A stretch of DNA of 64,000 nt from Welwitschia mirabilis (taxonomy: Eukaryota; Gnetophyta; Gnetopsida; Welwitschiales). Under the pieces are notes generated by a model. It was not told where the DNA came from. It saw only the letters and a program-made list of their open reading frames with translations, and made no database searches. Position numbers and translations under genes: made by a program. Where the stretch lies: positions 206,490,885 to 206,554,884 of the forward strand of contig JBOZIK010000001.1 of the NCBI GenBank assembly GCA_051453625.1, read 5' to 3'. This document shows positions 1-12,330 of the stretch, one piece after another. How positions within the stretch are numbered: position 1 is the stretch's first letter; the number at the start of each line of letters is the position of its first letter.

Positions 1-1025
1 CCCTCAATTCTTTTGTTGGATCATTTTCTTCTTTGTAGTAGTTCATGAGAGATGGATGGGATGGATAAAAGTGATTGGATGAAGTTGAATCCCTAAGATT
101 TTCTTTATTAGTTTTATATGAATTTTTAAAAGGAAAGGGGAAATAATAAGATGGCTGAAAATAGGAATGGGCCCTATCCCTAATTTCAACATTTTTTGTG
201 TTAATCTCCCTTTTTTGTAAGAATCTTTCTAAGTGTTTTCTTATCATTTTTCTCAAATTATCTTCTCCTTTTCTCAGTGATAAGTTCCCCAATTATTTTA
301 TTGCTATTTTTCAAAGGGTCTTCTCTAAATGTTATCATTTTCCTAAGAATTTTTATACAGGTCAATTGTTTACTATTCATTTTTCTAGAAGAACGGGAGG
401 AAGAGAATCTTTAGTTCAATATGAAGGTAGGTGCTTAAAAAAAATAAAATAAACTTGGAAAAATAATGTATGCACTTGGAGTTTGTGTTCTTATCATTCT
501 TAAATACTTTCTTCTATTAGTAGCCCTTTTTTCTCTGATAAGCCTTTTTTTTGAACCGATCATACCATAGTTCCTATAAGTAGAAAATAATAGAAAACAA
601 ATAAAAAACAAGACTATTATCTAGTCTATCATGGGCATGATAGAGGGGATGACACTCATAGAAAATTAGAAAATAGAAACAAAAATAAAAATTAAAATAT
701 AAAAATAGAAAACACAGAAATAGGTCTGTCATCCACCTAGTCGTCTGGACATCACAGAAGAAGATAGAATTATTTTAGAAAAATTGCAATCCAAAAATAA
801 AATTGAAAACAAAAATAGCACAATGTTGTCTTGATTGTCGTGTGGACAATAGATGGGACAACCACACTTTTTAGAAAAAACTAAATTTGAAAAACCGAAA
901 CTAAAAATCTGTACACAGAAAACCTATAGCTTCTAATAAAATACAAAATCATGTAGATAAATAACTGAATAAAGGTTTAATATACTTATATAAATGACAA
1001 AAACCCTTGTACTCCTTAATAGCCT
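1..1025 (-). mobile_element. Family A (Athila-like) internal region, leader and start of gag, cut by window edge
   Basis: This stretch lies directly after the primer binding site of the 1,048-2,107 LTR when read on the minus strand, so it should be the untranslated leader and first part of gag of an element that continues out of the window. It is A-rich on the plus strand and carries GTC-ATC/GTC-GTC motifs (for example near 726-755) that recur in other family A leaders (50,585-50,700). No open frame of useful length remains. The plus-strand open frame at 198-452 shows no recognisable protein and is taken as chance. Assignment rests on position and shared motifs. Confidence 0.5.
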
Positions 1026-1044
1026 TCCTCGACAATGGCGCCAA
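1026..1044 (-). other. Primer binding site, tRNA-Asp type
   Basis: The minus strand reads TTGGCGCCATTGTCGAGGA three bases after the LTR end. This is close to the plant Athila primer site TGGCGCCGTTGCCGGGGA, complementary to the 3' end of tRNA-Asp. It keeps the GGCGCC core intact, unlike the other primer sites in the window. Confidence 0.85.
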
Positions 1045-1047
1045 TTT

Positions 1048-2107
1048 TGTTACGATGTGTATTTATGCAAGTTTTTATGTTCAAAGAGATCCTATCTTTA
1101 ATAATCAAAATAGATATTTTGCACAATCCATCGTACTAGTATAATTGGGGTTAACCCAAAATGTTATATCCATGTTAAAGTCTATGAGTATGAGACTGAG
1201 GTTGCTTTGCAAAATAATAGGAACTAGAAATTAAAGAACAATGCAAGGAAATAAAAGATACAATGCAAGATGCAAGATGCAATCTAAACTAACATGCAAT
1301 GGAAAAATAGAACTAAATATACTTGCTTTTAACCTAAATAAAGGCTTTCCTTGATAATCTACATCACCAAGAAATTGTCACCAGATCAAGGGCAACATAG
1401 ACTATAAGGATCATAAGAAAATCTATAATGCAAATATGAAAATAAAACAACAGTTTATATTAAAAAGAGTAACAATCATATAGATTACAAAATAATTAAG
1501 TCTCAATAGAGGATACACAGCCCTCCACCAAGTGCATGTCTTTCTGTAATGCTCAAGATGGATCTCCTTCCCTTCGATCTTCTGTCACAAGAATGTCTGG
1601 TGCAACAAAGATAAGAAAGAGAGTCAAGGGAGGTCTTATTTATAAGAAAATACAACAAAAAAGGACAAATGATAGGTACAGCTAGAAACATTCATAAATG
1701 ACTCAGAAACAAATGAAACGGTTAAGGAAATATATTAGAGTTGGTTACATGTCAGTGTCATCTGGGTAGTGGGGATGATAGTACATTATAAAATATTCTC
1801 AAAATGATGACTCAGTAGTCCACATCAGTAGTTATCTTGCTGCCTGTTGTGGATACGATGGAGTGGATGACATTTTTCTTTTGTTATTTTCTTTAATAGG
1901 ACTTTAGCATTTTTGCTAATAATTCTTCTTTAAATCTCTATGCATCAGAAAGTGCCTTTAATACATCAAATTTGGATAAGAATTGCACTTTTCTGAGATT
2001 TCCTCTTGTATCTCCAAAATCCTTAGAATTGCATCTAAATCTATATAAAAGTCCTATAAAACAACTCATAAAACCACATCAAATAACCATAAATTGGTAG
2101 TGCAACA
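1048..2107 (-). repeat. Family A LTR shared by two internal regions
   Basis: The LTR is bounded on the plus strand by TGTTACG and TGCAACA. A primer site abuts the left end (1,026-1,044) and a polypurine tract abuts the right end (2,108-2,120). On the minus strand it is therefore the 3' LTR of one internal region and the 5' LTR of the next. Its right end matches the fragment at 3,990-4,131 closely. A TATA-like box at 1,637-1,644 marks a possible U3/R boundary. Length is about 1,060 bp, shorter than the 1,254-1,256 bp LTRs of the full family A copy at 39,690-52,136. Confidence 0.8.
1637..1644 (-). promoter_or_regulatory. Putative LTR TATA box
   Basis: The minus strand reads TATAAATA inside the LTR, at a place equivalent to TATAAATA in the solo LTR at 5,027-5,034. 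It would start element transcription about 30 bases further along the minus strand. Function is inferred from position only. Confidence 0.45.
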
Positions 2108-2120
2108 TAGCCCCCCACTT
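2108..2120 (-). other. Polypurine tract
   Basis: The minus strand reads AAGTGGGGGGCTA immediately before the LTR start TGTTGCAC. A purine run of this kind primes plus-strand DNA synthesis in LTR retrotransposons. The equivalent site of the full copy, near 40,944-40,962, has decayed to AAGTGGACAACTA. Confidence 0.8.
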
Positions 2121-3889
2121 AGCCTTTATTAGTCCCTAATAAAAACTAGGTGCATAATGTGTATGAAAATTTTGAAAATTTTATCTCATGAAAGATCTTA
2201 TTTAAGTTAAATTTTTTTGAAAATAAGCCATGAAAATGAGTCTTTGTCCCCCTAAAGAAAAAATAATACATCCTATATTGGAAAATAAAGTAAAGAAAGT
2301 AAATGAGAGTGAGAAGACAAGTAAAAGAGGACAACTTTCTAAATGAAGTGCAAAGCTGAGTAATGTCATATGTGAAAAATATAGAGATATAAAATATTCT
2401 GAAAAGTAAAGAAATGAAGTGAAAAATCAAAATGTTTCATCACAAACAAGAATATGATCAGTGCTTACAACATCAAAAATCTAAAAAAACTCTTAACTAA
2501 GCAAGAAATTATCTTTTATTAAAAACTTGAACAAGGAAAACATGCTAAGAAAATATGATAATAACTTTGAAATAACTAATCAAACCACATAAGAAAACAA
2601 GAATAATGGATATGAAATAACATAAACAAAAGATAGCTCACTAATCTGATATTTTAACTTAGTAGACTCTCATGAAAGTAATCATAACATTACTTAAGAT
2701 GAAAAATTCATAACTTAATGTACAAAAAAATTCCACTCAATAAGGTAATGATTATAACAATGCTAGAGTAAAATGCTTTAAACAATGAATGATCAAATCA
2801 AAGAAATTCTCAAAAATGAACTCTCTTGCTATATTTCAAAACAACCACTTAAATCTCAAGAAATAAAATAATCATGTAGAAATACTAAGAGTCTAGGAAA
2901 TAAGAAATTCCTCTGATGATACTAGGAATACCATTGATCCTGTAGCCTCAAAGTTTAAATACAACTTTATTATTCATGATGAGGGGAGTGTAACCATAGT
3001 CAGAGAAGTAAGGACTCGTAAAGCATGGCCAACTGACCTCCCAATGAAGTTTTAACAGCTACCATATTACACTACTAAATACTTCTCTTAGAAATATTTG
3101 CCCCAGTGTACTTGCGGTAGGACATCATGATAATCATGTTTTTAACATAATAAATATAAAACATCATGGTCTTATTTCACATACTTTCTCTTTTTTTTTT
3201 CTTTCTTTAAACATGAAAATACAACAACATTTCACATGACCAAACACTCCAAAAGATAAAGATGAAAGTCACAAGATTAATATAGAAAAAGATACTCTTA
3301 AATAATATAAAACCTTTTCACCATTGAGAAAACATAAAAAATAAATCATCTTCCTTTAATTGAAGTTCATGGACTTATAAATGTTCTAAGATTAGGTGAA
3401 TCCAATTTTACCACTAAAATGCCCAAGTCAAAAGATTAGTCATGGAAATAAGTACATAAATCATGTTTGAAAGATGATCAAGTAATATCATAATAATCTT
3501 TTAAAGGAAAGAGCTAAAAGAAAATTCAGACGGTTTGTTCATGAAATTCAAAATTATGCTCATTTACTTCTTGTAATTCTCAAGTAGTTAAGTTAGAAAT
3601 ATTAACAGAGTTATAAAAATGTATTTTCTCAAAATAACAAAAAACAAAAATCATAGTTTTATTAACTATTATCCTAATCGTTATCCAGATGACAAAAGGA
3701 TGACAAAGCTAGAAAAGTAGAAAATTATTAGAAAACTCAAAAAATTATCAGAAAGCTGAAAAAAATAACAAAACTAACTATCGTCCAACTTGTCATGGAA
3801 ACGACAAAGGAGATGATAGATTATTATTGCAGAAAATAGAAAATAAAAACTACAAATAGAAATAAAAACTAAAAAAAGAAAGCGAAATC
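2121..3889 (-). mobile_element. Family A internal region, deleted copy
   Basis: This is the 3' part of a family A internal region. It parallels 40,963-41,400 and then 43,650-44,830 of the full copy; for example the stretch at 2,920-3,030 matches 44,255-44,360 and 3,345-3,420 matches 44,600-44,690. The env-like segment of the full copy (about 41,450-43,600) has no counterpart, so it was deleted here or never present. Near 3,650-3,889 the sequence resembles leader DNA rather than integrase, suggesting that gag-pol was also lost, though the adjacent N run could hide it. No usable reading frame remains. Confidence 0.7.
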
Positions 3890-3989
3890 NNNNNNNNNNN
3901 NNNNNNNNNNNNNNNNNNNNNNNNNNNNNNNNNNNNNNNNNNNNNNNNNNNNNNNNNNNNNNNNNNNNNNNNNNNNNNNNNNNNNNNNN
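3890..3989. other. Assembly gap (100 N)
   Basis: A run of exactly 100 N falls between an internal region and the end of an LTR. Its round length suggests a placeholder, so real missing length is unknown. Most of one LTR and possibly gag-pol would fit here. Confidence 0.95.
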
Positions 3990-4131
3990 TCAAATTTGGA
4001 TAAGAATTGCACTTTTCTGAGATTTCCTCTTGTATCTCCAAAATCCTCAGAATTGCACCTAAACCTATATACAAGTCCTATAAAATAGCTCATAAAACTC
4101 CATCAAATAACTGTAAATTAGCATCACAATA
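3990..4131 (-). repeat. Family A LTR, 5' terminal fragment
   Basis: This matches 1,968-2,107 closely (the same TTTGGATAAGAATTGCACTT stretch and onward) and ends in CACAATA, the decayed form of the TGCAACA terminus. No polypurine tract follows, so on the minus strand this is the outer start of a 5' LTR whose remainder is lost in the gap. Confidence 0.8.
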
Positions 4132-4561
4132 ATATTATTAAGTTAGGTATGATGACAATGAGATTTCATATGAAAATTTGCTAGGAGAGCCTTAGAAGTT
4201 CATAATGTTAATAATTTTATTGTAGAGTATCTTATCTTTTAAGGAGACTTAAATATTTAATTTTGATATTTATTTCTTTAATTATAGTTAGAAACAATGG
4301 GCTTTTTTAAATTTATTTTCATTAATGTATTATTTTTTAATCTTTTAAATTTTTGTATAATGGGTTTAATGAAAATCAGGTTTTTCTTATGAAATTTGTC
4401 TTCTATTTGTAACCTTTAAAAGATATTGGTTTTCTATATTTACGATTTTATACTAATTGTAACATTACAAATTCACTTAAAATTTTTTTTATTAGTGAAA
4501 TTAAAACACAAATTTTAATAGCAAAGTGGACATCAAAAAATATTGCAAACATCTAGTAATT
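4132..4561. other. AT-rich spacer, nothing recognised
   Basis: Flanking DNA between two LTRs. I see no open frame, repeat copy or RNA gene in it. Confidence 0.6.
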
Positions 4562-4958
4562 TGTTATGATGCCAATTTAGAGGATTTTGATGGGGTATTT
4601 TGAGTACTTTTGTAGGAGATTTATATAGGCTTATATGGATTTCTAATGATTATAAAGTATTAAAGTAATGATCATAGAAACATGAAATTATTACCATATT
4701 TGAATGTATTTCAAGAATTTGTAACAGTTAGCATTTTAAAAGAAGGATCAATGATGTAGAAGGCTAATTTTTCTTAGTTAAAAGAGTATGGAAGCCTGTT
4801 GTTCCATTTATCATTTCCATGATAATCAAGATGATAGTATTTATAACATGAACTAAAACTTTGCAAAGTATCATCCCTAGTATCATTCCCATAAAAGACA
4901 GGATGAGAACTATTTTATATGAACAAAAGTGAATTATCTTTATAATGAGGTCATGTGG

Positions 4959-4968
4959 CCCACGTGGG
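4959..4968. promoter_or_regulatory. Palindromic G-box in LTR
   Basis: CCCACGTGGG is a perfect 10-base palindrome containing the plant G-box CACGTG, bound by bZIP and bHLH factors. It lies about 60 bases before the TATA-like box at 5,027 and keeps its CpG in a region that has lost nearly all others. The regulatory role is inferred. Confidence 0.45.
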
Positions 4969-5026
4969 TTGCTATGATTTATTCATCAACTTCTAAGGTT
5001 TTTCTTCTAAAAATTTAATGTAAAAT

Positions 5027-5034
5027 TATAAATA
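5027..5034 (+). promoter_or_regulatory. Putative LTR TATA box
   Basis: TATAAATA followed by a C/T-rich stretch inside the solo-like LTR, equivalent in position to the box at 1,637-1,644 on the other strand. Confidence 0.45.
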
Positions 5035-5753
5035 CCCTCCTTTTCCTTTACTCTTATTTTCATCTGTTATGTTAGATGTTCGTATAATAGGAGATTGAAG
5101 AACAAAAGGACTATCCCATGCTATAAAGGGAAGTCTTCCTTAATGCTGAGCTGTGTATCCTTCATTAAGGTGCTACTACTTTGTTGGTAAGTAAATGTTA
5201 ATTTATAATTAATATAATAACTCTTTTCACTTTTATTATGTGAACCTCCCTTATGATTTAAGTTGATTATGATTTGGTGGATAGCTTCATACTTTATCTA
5301 GATCATAAGGATAACCTTTATCAAAGTTGACATTGCTAGTTTACATTTGAATTCATTTCATATTACATTTCCATAATTACATATTCTATTTGATGTATCT
5401 TATATCTTATGTTTGTTAGAATTAAGTGATAATTTTCTTAATTGATCTCAATTATAAGAACTAATCTTAGTGATATGAAGATTGGTAGTCCAATAGATTT
5501 ATCATTCATTGCATTTGCATTTCATCATCATTCATATTTCATTGCATTTTCATTGTTTTTTATTTTCATTTACTAAAGGAAAAATAGTAAAAAGACTTTA
5601 TGAAATTAATTCTCTAACTTCTAGCTTAATGCCTTCAATAAATTACGACATTCAGACTAACTTCATGTATACTAGTATGTGTTTTTCTGTAAGTATTATC
5701 ATTTATAAGTTTTACCTAAGGACTTAAAGGTTTCACAAATTCTTGCCATAACA

Positions 5754-8700
5754 TAGTCTCTCTATGAAGAAATCCATGCTTTATTCATCATTAATAAAAT
5801 AAAATCTTTCCATGTTAAACATAAGGCTTTGAAGACTAGACTGATTAAGTCATACTTCCTTTAAAGTCTACTTTATAGGACTGCTGAGGGGCAGACTAAC
5901 TTATCAAAGATATAATATACTTATATAACTTACATGCATGCCCTTCACTCCTTTCTCACTTATTTTTTAATGATGGTGAATGGTTGTTATGATATTTCAT
6001 ACAAATTATGAATCTTCATAATAAGATATAATTAGTTTTATAAGGGTCATACCCCTTGAACAATAAATTTACATGTTTAGAAAATGTAACAACTGATATT
6101 AAGAACATGAAACTAGGTGTTATTTTTTATCGATAGTAAATGAAAACATGATAAGTTGAGACAATTTTTTCTTCTTCATTCCAATATAATGCTTCTATCT
6201 TTTATAGTTTTTATTTTTTCATTTGGGCTTGTATTAGAAGATCTATTATATATTTCAATTATTTGTGACTTCTTTTGGGTATTTTTATATCTTTTAGAAG
6301 TCAATCTCAGTTCTTACAACATCACCCATGTCTTCATTCAACTTGTATTTTTTAGGATTTTGAACATATATTTCTTTGTTATCCCTTCATTTTTCTTATC
6401 TATTTTTATCAAAATGATCTTCATTATTTCAATTTCAAGAAAACTAGAATTCTCTCCTTTTAGCATAAAAATGGAAATCTTGTAAATTAACAAAAAATGG
6501 TACAAAAGATAAAATTATTTTTATCAAAAGACTTATCCTAAAGTAAAGTTACATAAAAATATGCTACAAAAATAATAAAAATTGCATATCCACATATAAA
6601 AAATTAATTATTATTAATTTTATATGATTGTTTATTTTCCATGATTTAAACTAAACTAAAGATTTTCCTTTAGAATAGAATACATTTCTTCTCAAGAATG
6701 ATTATTCTTACCAAATGGTATTTTAATAACTTTTATATTATTAACAATATTTATAAATGATGGGAATAAAGGTAGATAAAAGAATAGGGAAAATCATAAT
6801 GGATTTGTACATCAACTATTTCTAGTTGATACGCTATCTTAATACTAAATCTAGCTAATATCAATATTAAAATCATAAAATAACAATATGCAACTTTCTC
6901 AAATCACATGCACAATGATATGAGATTCTTTTTATAATAACTAAGCTTGTATTACTTTCACTTTATGAAGACATAGAAATAGAATATTACCCTATAATAG
7001 CAGTAGGTATAGCAATTTGAATGTCACTTTGTATCCTTTCCTTTGTGATCTTCCTCTTCTAAAGAATTTTATAAAGTTTACCTTTAGAGAAAAAAAAAAC
7101 CCCAAATAAAACCATGAAAAAACCCATAAAATTAATAGTTTCCAATCCCAAAGCTACTTGCGATATTCATCCTCATGGTATATATTTATTCACAACAACA
7201 TTAGTTGCTTTTTTTTCTATTCTAATGTCATATGTTCTAATCTTCCTAATATATTTCCATTTATTATTTTATGTTCCCATTCCTTCATTGCATCTATAAA
7301 GTTGTTGCAACTATTTTCTCTTTCTTAGTGATTCTTTGCATTTCTTCTGGTGTTCAAGGTTAGAACCATATAATAATAATAAGAATATAGCGTTAAGTCA
7401 TGTTATATGATACTAAATATTTGTCACTTCATTCTTTCTTAATAAAAACATGATAATATTTATAAACAAATTTTTTTAACCTATTAGTGAAGTATTTGTA
7501 TTTATTGTATCATAACTTCATCTAGGCATGAAACAAACTTTAACAAAAACAAATACTTAAAAATTCATCTTCTAAAGAAGGAATTAATTATTAAAGAAAT
7601 TATTTACTAATTTAAATGAAATAAATTTAAGGGTCTAATATTGAATTTAGACAATGTAATAAAATTGTTAGCTATAAAAAAGTTTTCTTGAATAAGGTGC
7701 TTAAAATTTATTAGTGATGGAGTTTCATAAATGTTGTCATACCACTAATTTACAAAACTAAAATCAAATGATAAAGTAGTTTTTGAAGAAGATGATTATA
7801 GTAAACAAATAAAAGTTACGAAGGATGAAAATGTAAAAAATCTAGACCATCCTTAAGTTTAAAATAAGTTAAATGTGAAACCAAGATAAAATTAATGGGA
7901 AGTATTAGGAAATTAACATAATTCATTTAATAGTTATTAACTAGTTAATGAAACATGGAAGGATATGATTTTTTTATGTATAAAGGATAAAACCATTTTC
8001 CTTAGTGAAACACTACATATGATGAATCTTATTTGTTCCACAATATCACTAAAGAAGAAGAAAAACATCTGAAGTTAGAGGAAGTGTGATGAAATACTAG
8101 ATGTTACACAAGCCTGAGTTTAGGTAAGTGAGTTCATGGATGAACCAGTCTTCTAAATACTATCATTTGTAATAGTGTTTTCTTTTTAATCATTAATTAT
8201 TTAATGAATCTTAATAACATTTGAAATATATTTATTTTTTATTTTTACTATCATAAAATAAATTAAAATTTTACACTTAATTATGATATGTAATTAGAGC
8301 ACTATTGCTTCAAATTCTAATAATTAAATCAATTTTATAAGTAATTATAATGATTTTACTTTTAAAGAACCTATGTTTAATAAAGTTATTAGACATACCC
8401 CATCCCTTATTATGTTTAATTCATATTCCTCAACAATTTTTTTATTTGTCATTCACTAAGCATATGATTTTACATAAAAATTAATAGATAGAACAAGAAT
8501 CAAGATATGAAGATGTAATTATTTCCATATTTGAATGTAAAACAACATAATTTCTTAATGAACTTATTACTTCTTCTTACTTAAATTTTTACATAAAGTA
8601 ATATTAACTATCATAATTAGTATTAAATATCAAACATATAAAAGAGGGATAATGAACTCTGAATTATTTTAAAATAAGTAGGAAATAATAATAAACTATA

Positions 8701-10189
8701 TGATGCTTAATATGATAATAAGGAATAAGTATTGGATGTGAAATATATAAATGAGAAATGATTAAATCTATGATTTATTTTGAAATAAGTAGGAAATAAT
8801 AATTTATCATATATATTATTATTAAAAACATATATTATAAATATAATATACATTTCAAAACTTTTAAACATAATAACTAAATGAATTTGAAAACAAAATT
8901 TAAAAGTATCTCAATTTAAATATCTAATACATTAGATAAAAATCATTCTACAAATGTAGGTTTTATATTTTATAATAAACTACTTCAGTTGATTTTACAT
9001 AGTTTATATTATGATCTAACATACAATTTCAACCTAGATTTGACTTAATTAGTCTTTTCTTATTTCTAACTTATCCTTTAATCTTGAGGATGTACCTACT
9101 TTTGTATAGTTTTTATGAAAAAAGACATGAATATTTTTAATCAACCAAATACCTCACATAGGATAATGCAACAAATGTAAGGCCTCCTATCTCCTTGGTA
9201 ACTATTTTCATCTATGCTTTATCTAATGCTAGTCATTAAGGTTTTTAAATATTGATATCCAATGTAATCTTCAATTTGCATTATATTAGCACGTGTCACT
9301 AGTCTAATTAGTACCATTTTTAGATACAATGTGATATATGCACCACGTTTGTATGAATTAAATTCAACCATGACATAAGACAATAGTGCATGCAAATTAG
9401 AGTTAGATTGTAAACAATTTTTCTTACTATTATAATTACTTTATTTATTGATCATACTTTCAGTCATGGATTTATAATTAACATAATTTATTAAACACTA
9501 TATGTTTATTTCTAAAATGATGTCATTTAGCTATGTAACGAAGGTTTTGATAAAATCTAATTATCATAAATTATTAAAATTATTAAATTTATGTAAAACT
9601 TATTAAAAGTTATATCAAGGTCAAGGAAAGATTGAAAATCAGATGGAGCCACCAGAGGCTAGATTACATCCTTAGGTAAAAAGAGACTTTGAGGTAAAGA
9701 AAGTATATGGCATAGTACATTATTTAGCATAATATCATCAAAGAAGAAAAGTGGAGAATATTTTTAAAAAATCTTTAATGAAAAATTTAGCTTCAAATAG
9801 AAATAAATGTTTTTTATTAATTCATAAACTTAATGAATGAGGTTATTAAAAGAGATAAGATGTTTAAGTTTGAGGATAGGTTGGTGTTTTAGGCCTTGGA
9901 AAAATACTTATTATAATGTGCAAAAGTAAATTTTTAAATTAATACTAAAAGTAGTATATTTGAATAACTTGGATGATAACCTATGGATTTTAAGGATTTT
10001 GAGTCTTATTTTATAATTTTTATGATATATTTTATTCTATAAAATAAAACTATTACTTAGGTTAATAAGAAGGAATTTTCATGTTTACCTTCATTTAGAT
10101 TAGACTTTGATTTTGACTATGACATTTTTTTAGATTGGGAATATCATGTTAAAGGAGAATACATTTAAAAGATATTATAGAAACCATGT
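5754..10189. other. AT-rich intergenic DNA, nothing recognised
   Basis: About 4.4 kb of low-complexity AT-rich sequence. The open frames at 6,156-6,485 and 7,114-7,299 are hydrophobic and low in complexity, have no recognisable domain and are likely chance. I see no LTR ends, primer sites, RNA genes or repeated blocks. The far right end may hold decayed family B internal sequence because a family B leader lies beyond the gap. Confidence 0.5.
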
Positions 10190-10289
10190 NNNNNNNNNNN
10201 NNNNNNNNNNNNNNNNNNNNNNNNNNNNNNNNNNNNNNNNNNNNNNNNNNNNNNNNNNNNNNNNNNNNNNNNNNNNNNNNNNNNNNNNN
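10190..10289. other. Assembly gap (100 N)
   Basis: A run of exactly 100 N, probably a placeholder of unknown true length. Any reading frame drawn across it is not real evidence. Confidence 0.95.
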
Positions 10290-10943
10290 AGCTACAGAGG
10301 CTTCAAGGGAGGAATGCTGATAATACTAATAAGGGACGATAGCAGTTCTAGTCCATTCAAACAAAAAGGATTGGAAAAAGATATAGTTCAGATTCACAGT
10401 AGCACAAAAGGTTTTGGATTGCAAGGTCTGAGAAATGTTCAACAGAAACCCAAAATGATTGTAACAAAATTTTAAAACCTAGGAAAATAAACCTAATATT
10501 TCTAATTTGTTTAAAAATTTTAATAAAAATACAAATTGATAGAACTAAAAAATTTACAGAAAATTTATAGAACTCCAGAAAACATAAATTACATAAGCAA
10601 ATTGTTAGAGTCTGGTTCAGCTTTAACTCATAATCTTAGGTTCAGTTGCACTTGTAGTAAAGTCATTAGACCTACAATAAAAAATATCAAATACAAAAAT
10701 GAAGTTTTAGCTATTAGAAGAGTAATCAAACTTAAGGATTTGGACTAGATCAGGTCTTACTAAAAATGGACCAATACCTACCACTAGAAGTAAGAGAAAA
10801 TAATACTCAAAAGAAAAGCAAAAAGGACTAGTTTAGGTATCACTAGAAGAAGAACCAGTATCCATCATTAGAAGACTAAAAACTAATGAAAAAAATTTTA
10901 TGAAGAAAATTATGCACTCTTTAATAAATTACTATGTAAATAT
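10290..10943 (-). mobile_element. Family B leader region, element extending left
   Basis: Read on the minus strand this follows the primer site at 10,944-10,963. The part from about 10,600 to 10,943 is related to the leaders at 22,140-22,458 and 27,900-28,195: all three contain a repeated short block with forms of GGACTAGTTTAGGTATCACT. The first 190 bases after the gap are somewhat richer in G and C and lack a counterpart in the other two leaders. No coding assignment was possible. Confidence 0.6.
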
Positions 10944-10963
10944 ATCCCTAACAATGACACCAA
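10944..10963 (-). other. Primer binding site, tRNA-Asp type (decayed)
   Basis: The minus strand reads TTGGTGTCATTGTTAGGGAT, the tRNA-Asp site with C-to-T and G-to-A changes. It sits two bases inside the LTR that begins at 10,966. Confidence 0.75.
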
Positions 10964-10965
10964 AA

Positions 10966-12298
10966 TCTGATCATAGTTTTATAGTAATCCAGATTTAAAA
11001 CTAAGTTTGCACTTAGTTATCATTCTTCCACAGGGATATATGTGGTAAATTTAATCAAAAGATATAAGATTAATTCTACTTACAATAAAAACTTAAAGAA
11101 AACTTAAAATTATAAAGTTAAGAGAAAAAGTAATCTTCAATTAATGATGCAAGAGCATAAAATGCGATTCATCTAAATTTTCTCCTTCTCTCCAATGATT
11201 CCCATATTTGGAAACTTAAAGATCAAGTGAGCTCTACCTAAAAATTACTAATACTAAATAAATGTTCAATAATAATAAAAGAATAAATCACACTTAGAAT
11301 TAGTTCTACGTAAATATTTATAATGTCAAATTAATGTCCAATAATAATAAAAGGGTTTAAACTAATTCTAGAAAAGGTCCTACCTAAATATTGCTCATAC
11401 TAAATGACTTTGTGCATTAACAATGAAAGGGCTTAAACTAGTTAGTATATTAAAATCTAAAATAATTATACATTACATCAAAAATAAAGGAGATTAATAA
11501 GAACTTCTTGACTAACCTCGAACATTCTGCCCCCTAAGAAAGATTATCATAGTGCCATGATGTCCTAGCCTCCAAGTATTTTACATGTTAAGCTAACCAA
11601 AAGATGTTTAAAATAAGCACTCAAAGCCATTTTAGAAATGAGGGAAGGTTTATAGGAGCCTCATCATGATTACATTAGGTATTGTCTTTATGCGTTAGGT
11701 GATAGTTATATAAGGAGGGTTACTTAAGGGTAATTATATAAGAAGGGAGTTACAAATATGTTTAGCATGTAGCCACAAAAAGGATTTCTTTATCTTTAAG
11801 TGTAAACATGATGATGATGTGTCCTTTGATTGTTGATGTTGCTATCAATGAATACCATGTCATTTATCATCATTTCAATCATCCTTGTTGCATCACATCT
11901 CATTACGATATGTCAATTTGTACCTTTGATATGTGTCATTAGGTTAAAGGGTTTTCTTTAAATTATTTCTAGCTTAGCTCATAACTTGATTGTAATGAAA
12001 TTACCAAAAGAATGCAGTAGCATGAGATTTAAGATGTTCTTCCTAATAGGGCTAGTGGAGCCAATAATCCTAAATAACAGCGTCGATGTTGTTTGCTGGA
12101 ATATCATAAGATTTTGACAAGTTTTTTAAAAGCCAACAACAAACTTGCTAATGTTAATGAAAAGTTCATAATATCATGAAAATCAGTAAAAAATGGTATA
12201 AAACATTAATATATGATAAAACAATGTATTTTAATGTTTCTTCTTATGCTAATTAATCAATTAAACTTGCATGTAACGTCAATTTTTACATGTAAACA
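10966..12298 (-). repeat. Family B LTR (copy b1)
   Basis: On the minus strand it starts TGTTTACATGTAAAAATTGA and runs to the primer site. It aligns by eye with b4 (13,419-14,865), b2 (22,481-24,029) and b3 (28,218-29,690). A G-rich purine run (12,299-12,312) abuts the right end, so it was a 3' LTR of an element truncated almost at once by the head-to-head LTR fragment that begins near 12,331. Confidence 0.75.
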
Positions 12299-12312
12299 CC
12301 CCTCTCTTTTGT
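12299..12312 (-). other. Polypurine tract
   Basis: The minus strand reads AAAAGAGAGGGG directly before TGTTTAC, the start of LTR b1. Confidence 0.65.
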
Positions 12313-12330
12313 AATTGCTACCAAAATTTT

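Larger units (their letters stand above)
4562..5753 (+). repeat. Solo-like family A LTR
   Basis: The segment starts TGTTATG and ends CATAACA, a perfect 7-base inverted terminal pair. The body aligns by eye with the plus-strand family A LTR at 34,534-35,773 and with reverse complements of the others. No tRNA-Asp primer site follows the right end and no polypurine tract precedes the left end, so it looks like a solo LTR left by LTR-LTR recombination. Flanks (TAGTAATT before, TAGTC after) share only TAGT, so a target duplication is not proven. It keeps a G-box and TATA box. Confidence 0.7.

Noticed and set aside
198-452. 84-residue plus-strand open frame
   Set aside because: Low complexity, Phe/Ser/Leu-rich, inside the leader region of a minus-strand element; no domain seen.
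3850-4093. Open frames running across the first N gap
   Set aside because: Almost half of each frame is unknown residues; the rest is LTR and A-rich leader.
6156-6485. 109-residue hydrophobic open frame, membrane-protein-like
   Set aside because: AT-rich DNA yields Phe/Ile/Leu frames by chance; no start context, homologous copy or motif supports it.
10146-10475. 109-residue frame spanning the second N gap
   Set aside because: One third is unknown residues; the two sides need not be in the same frame.
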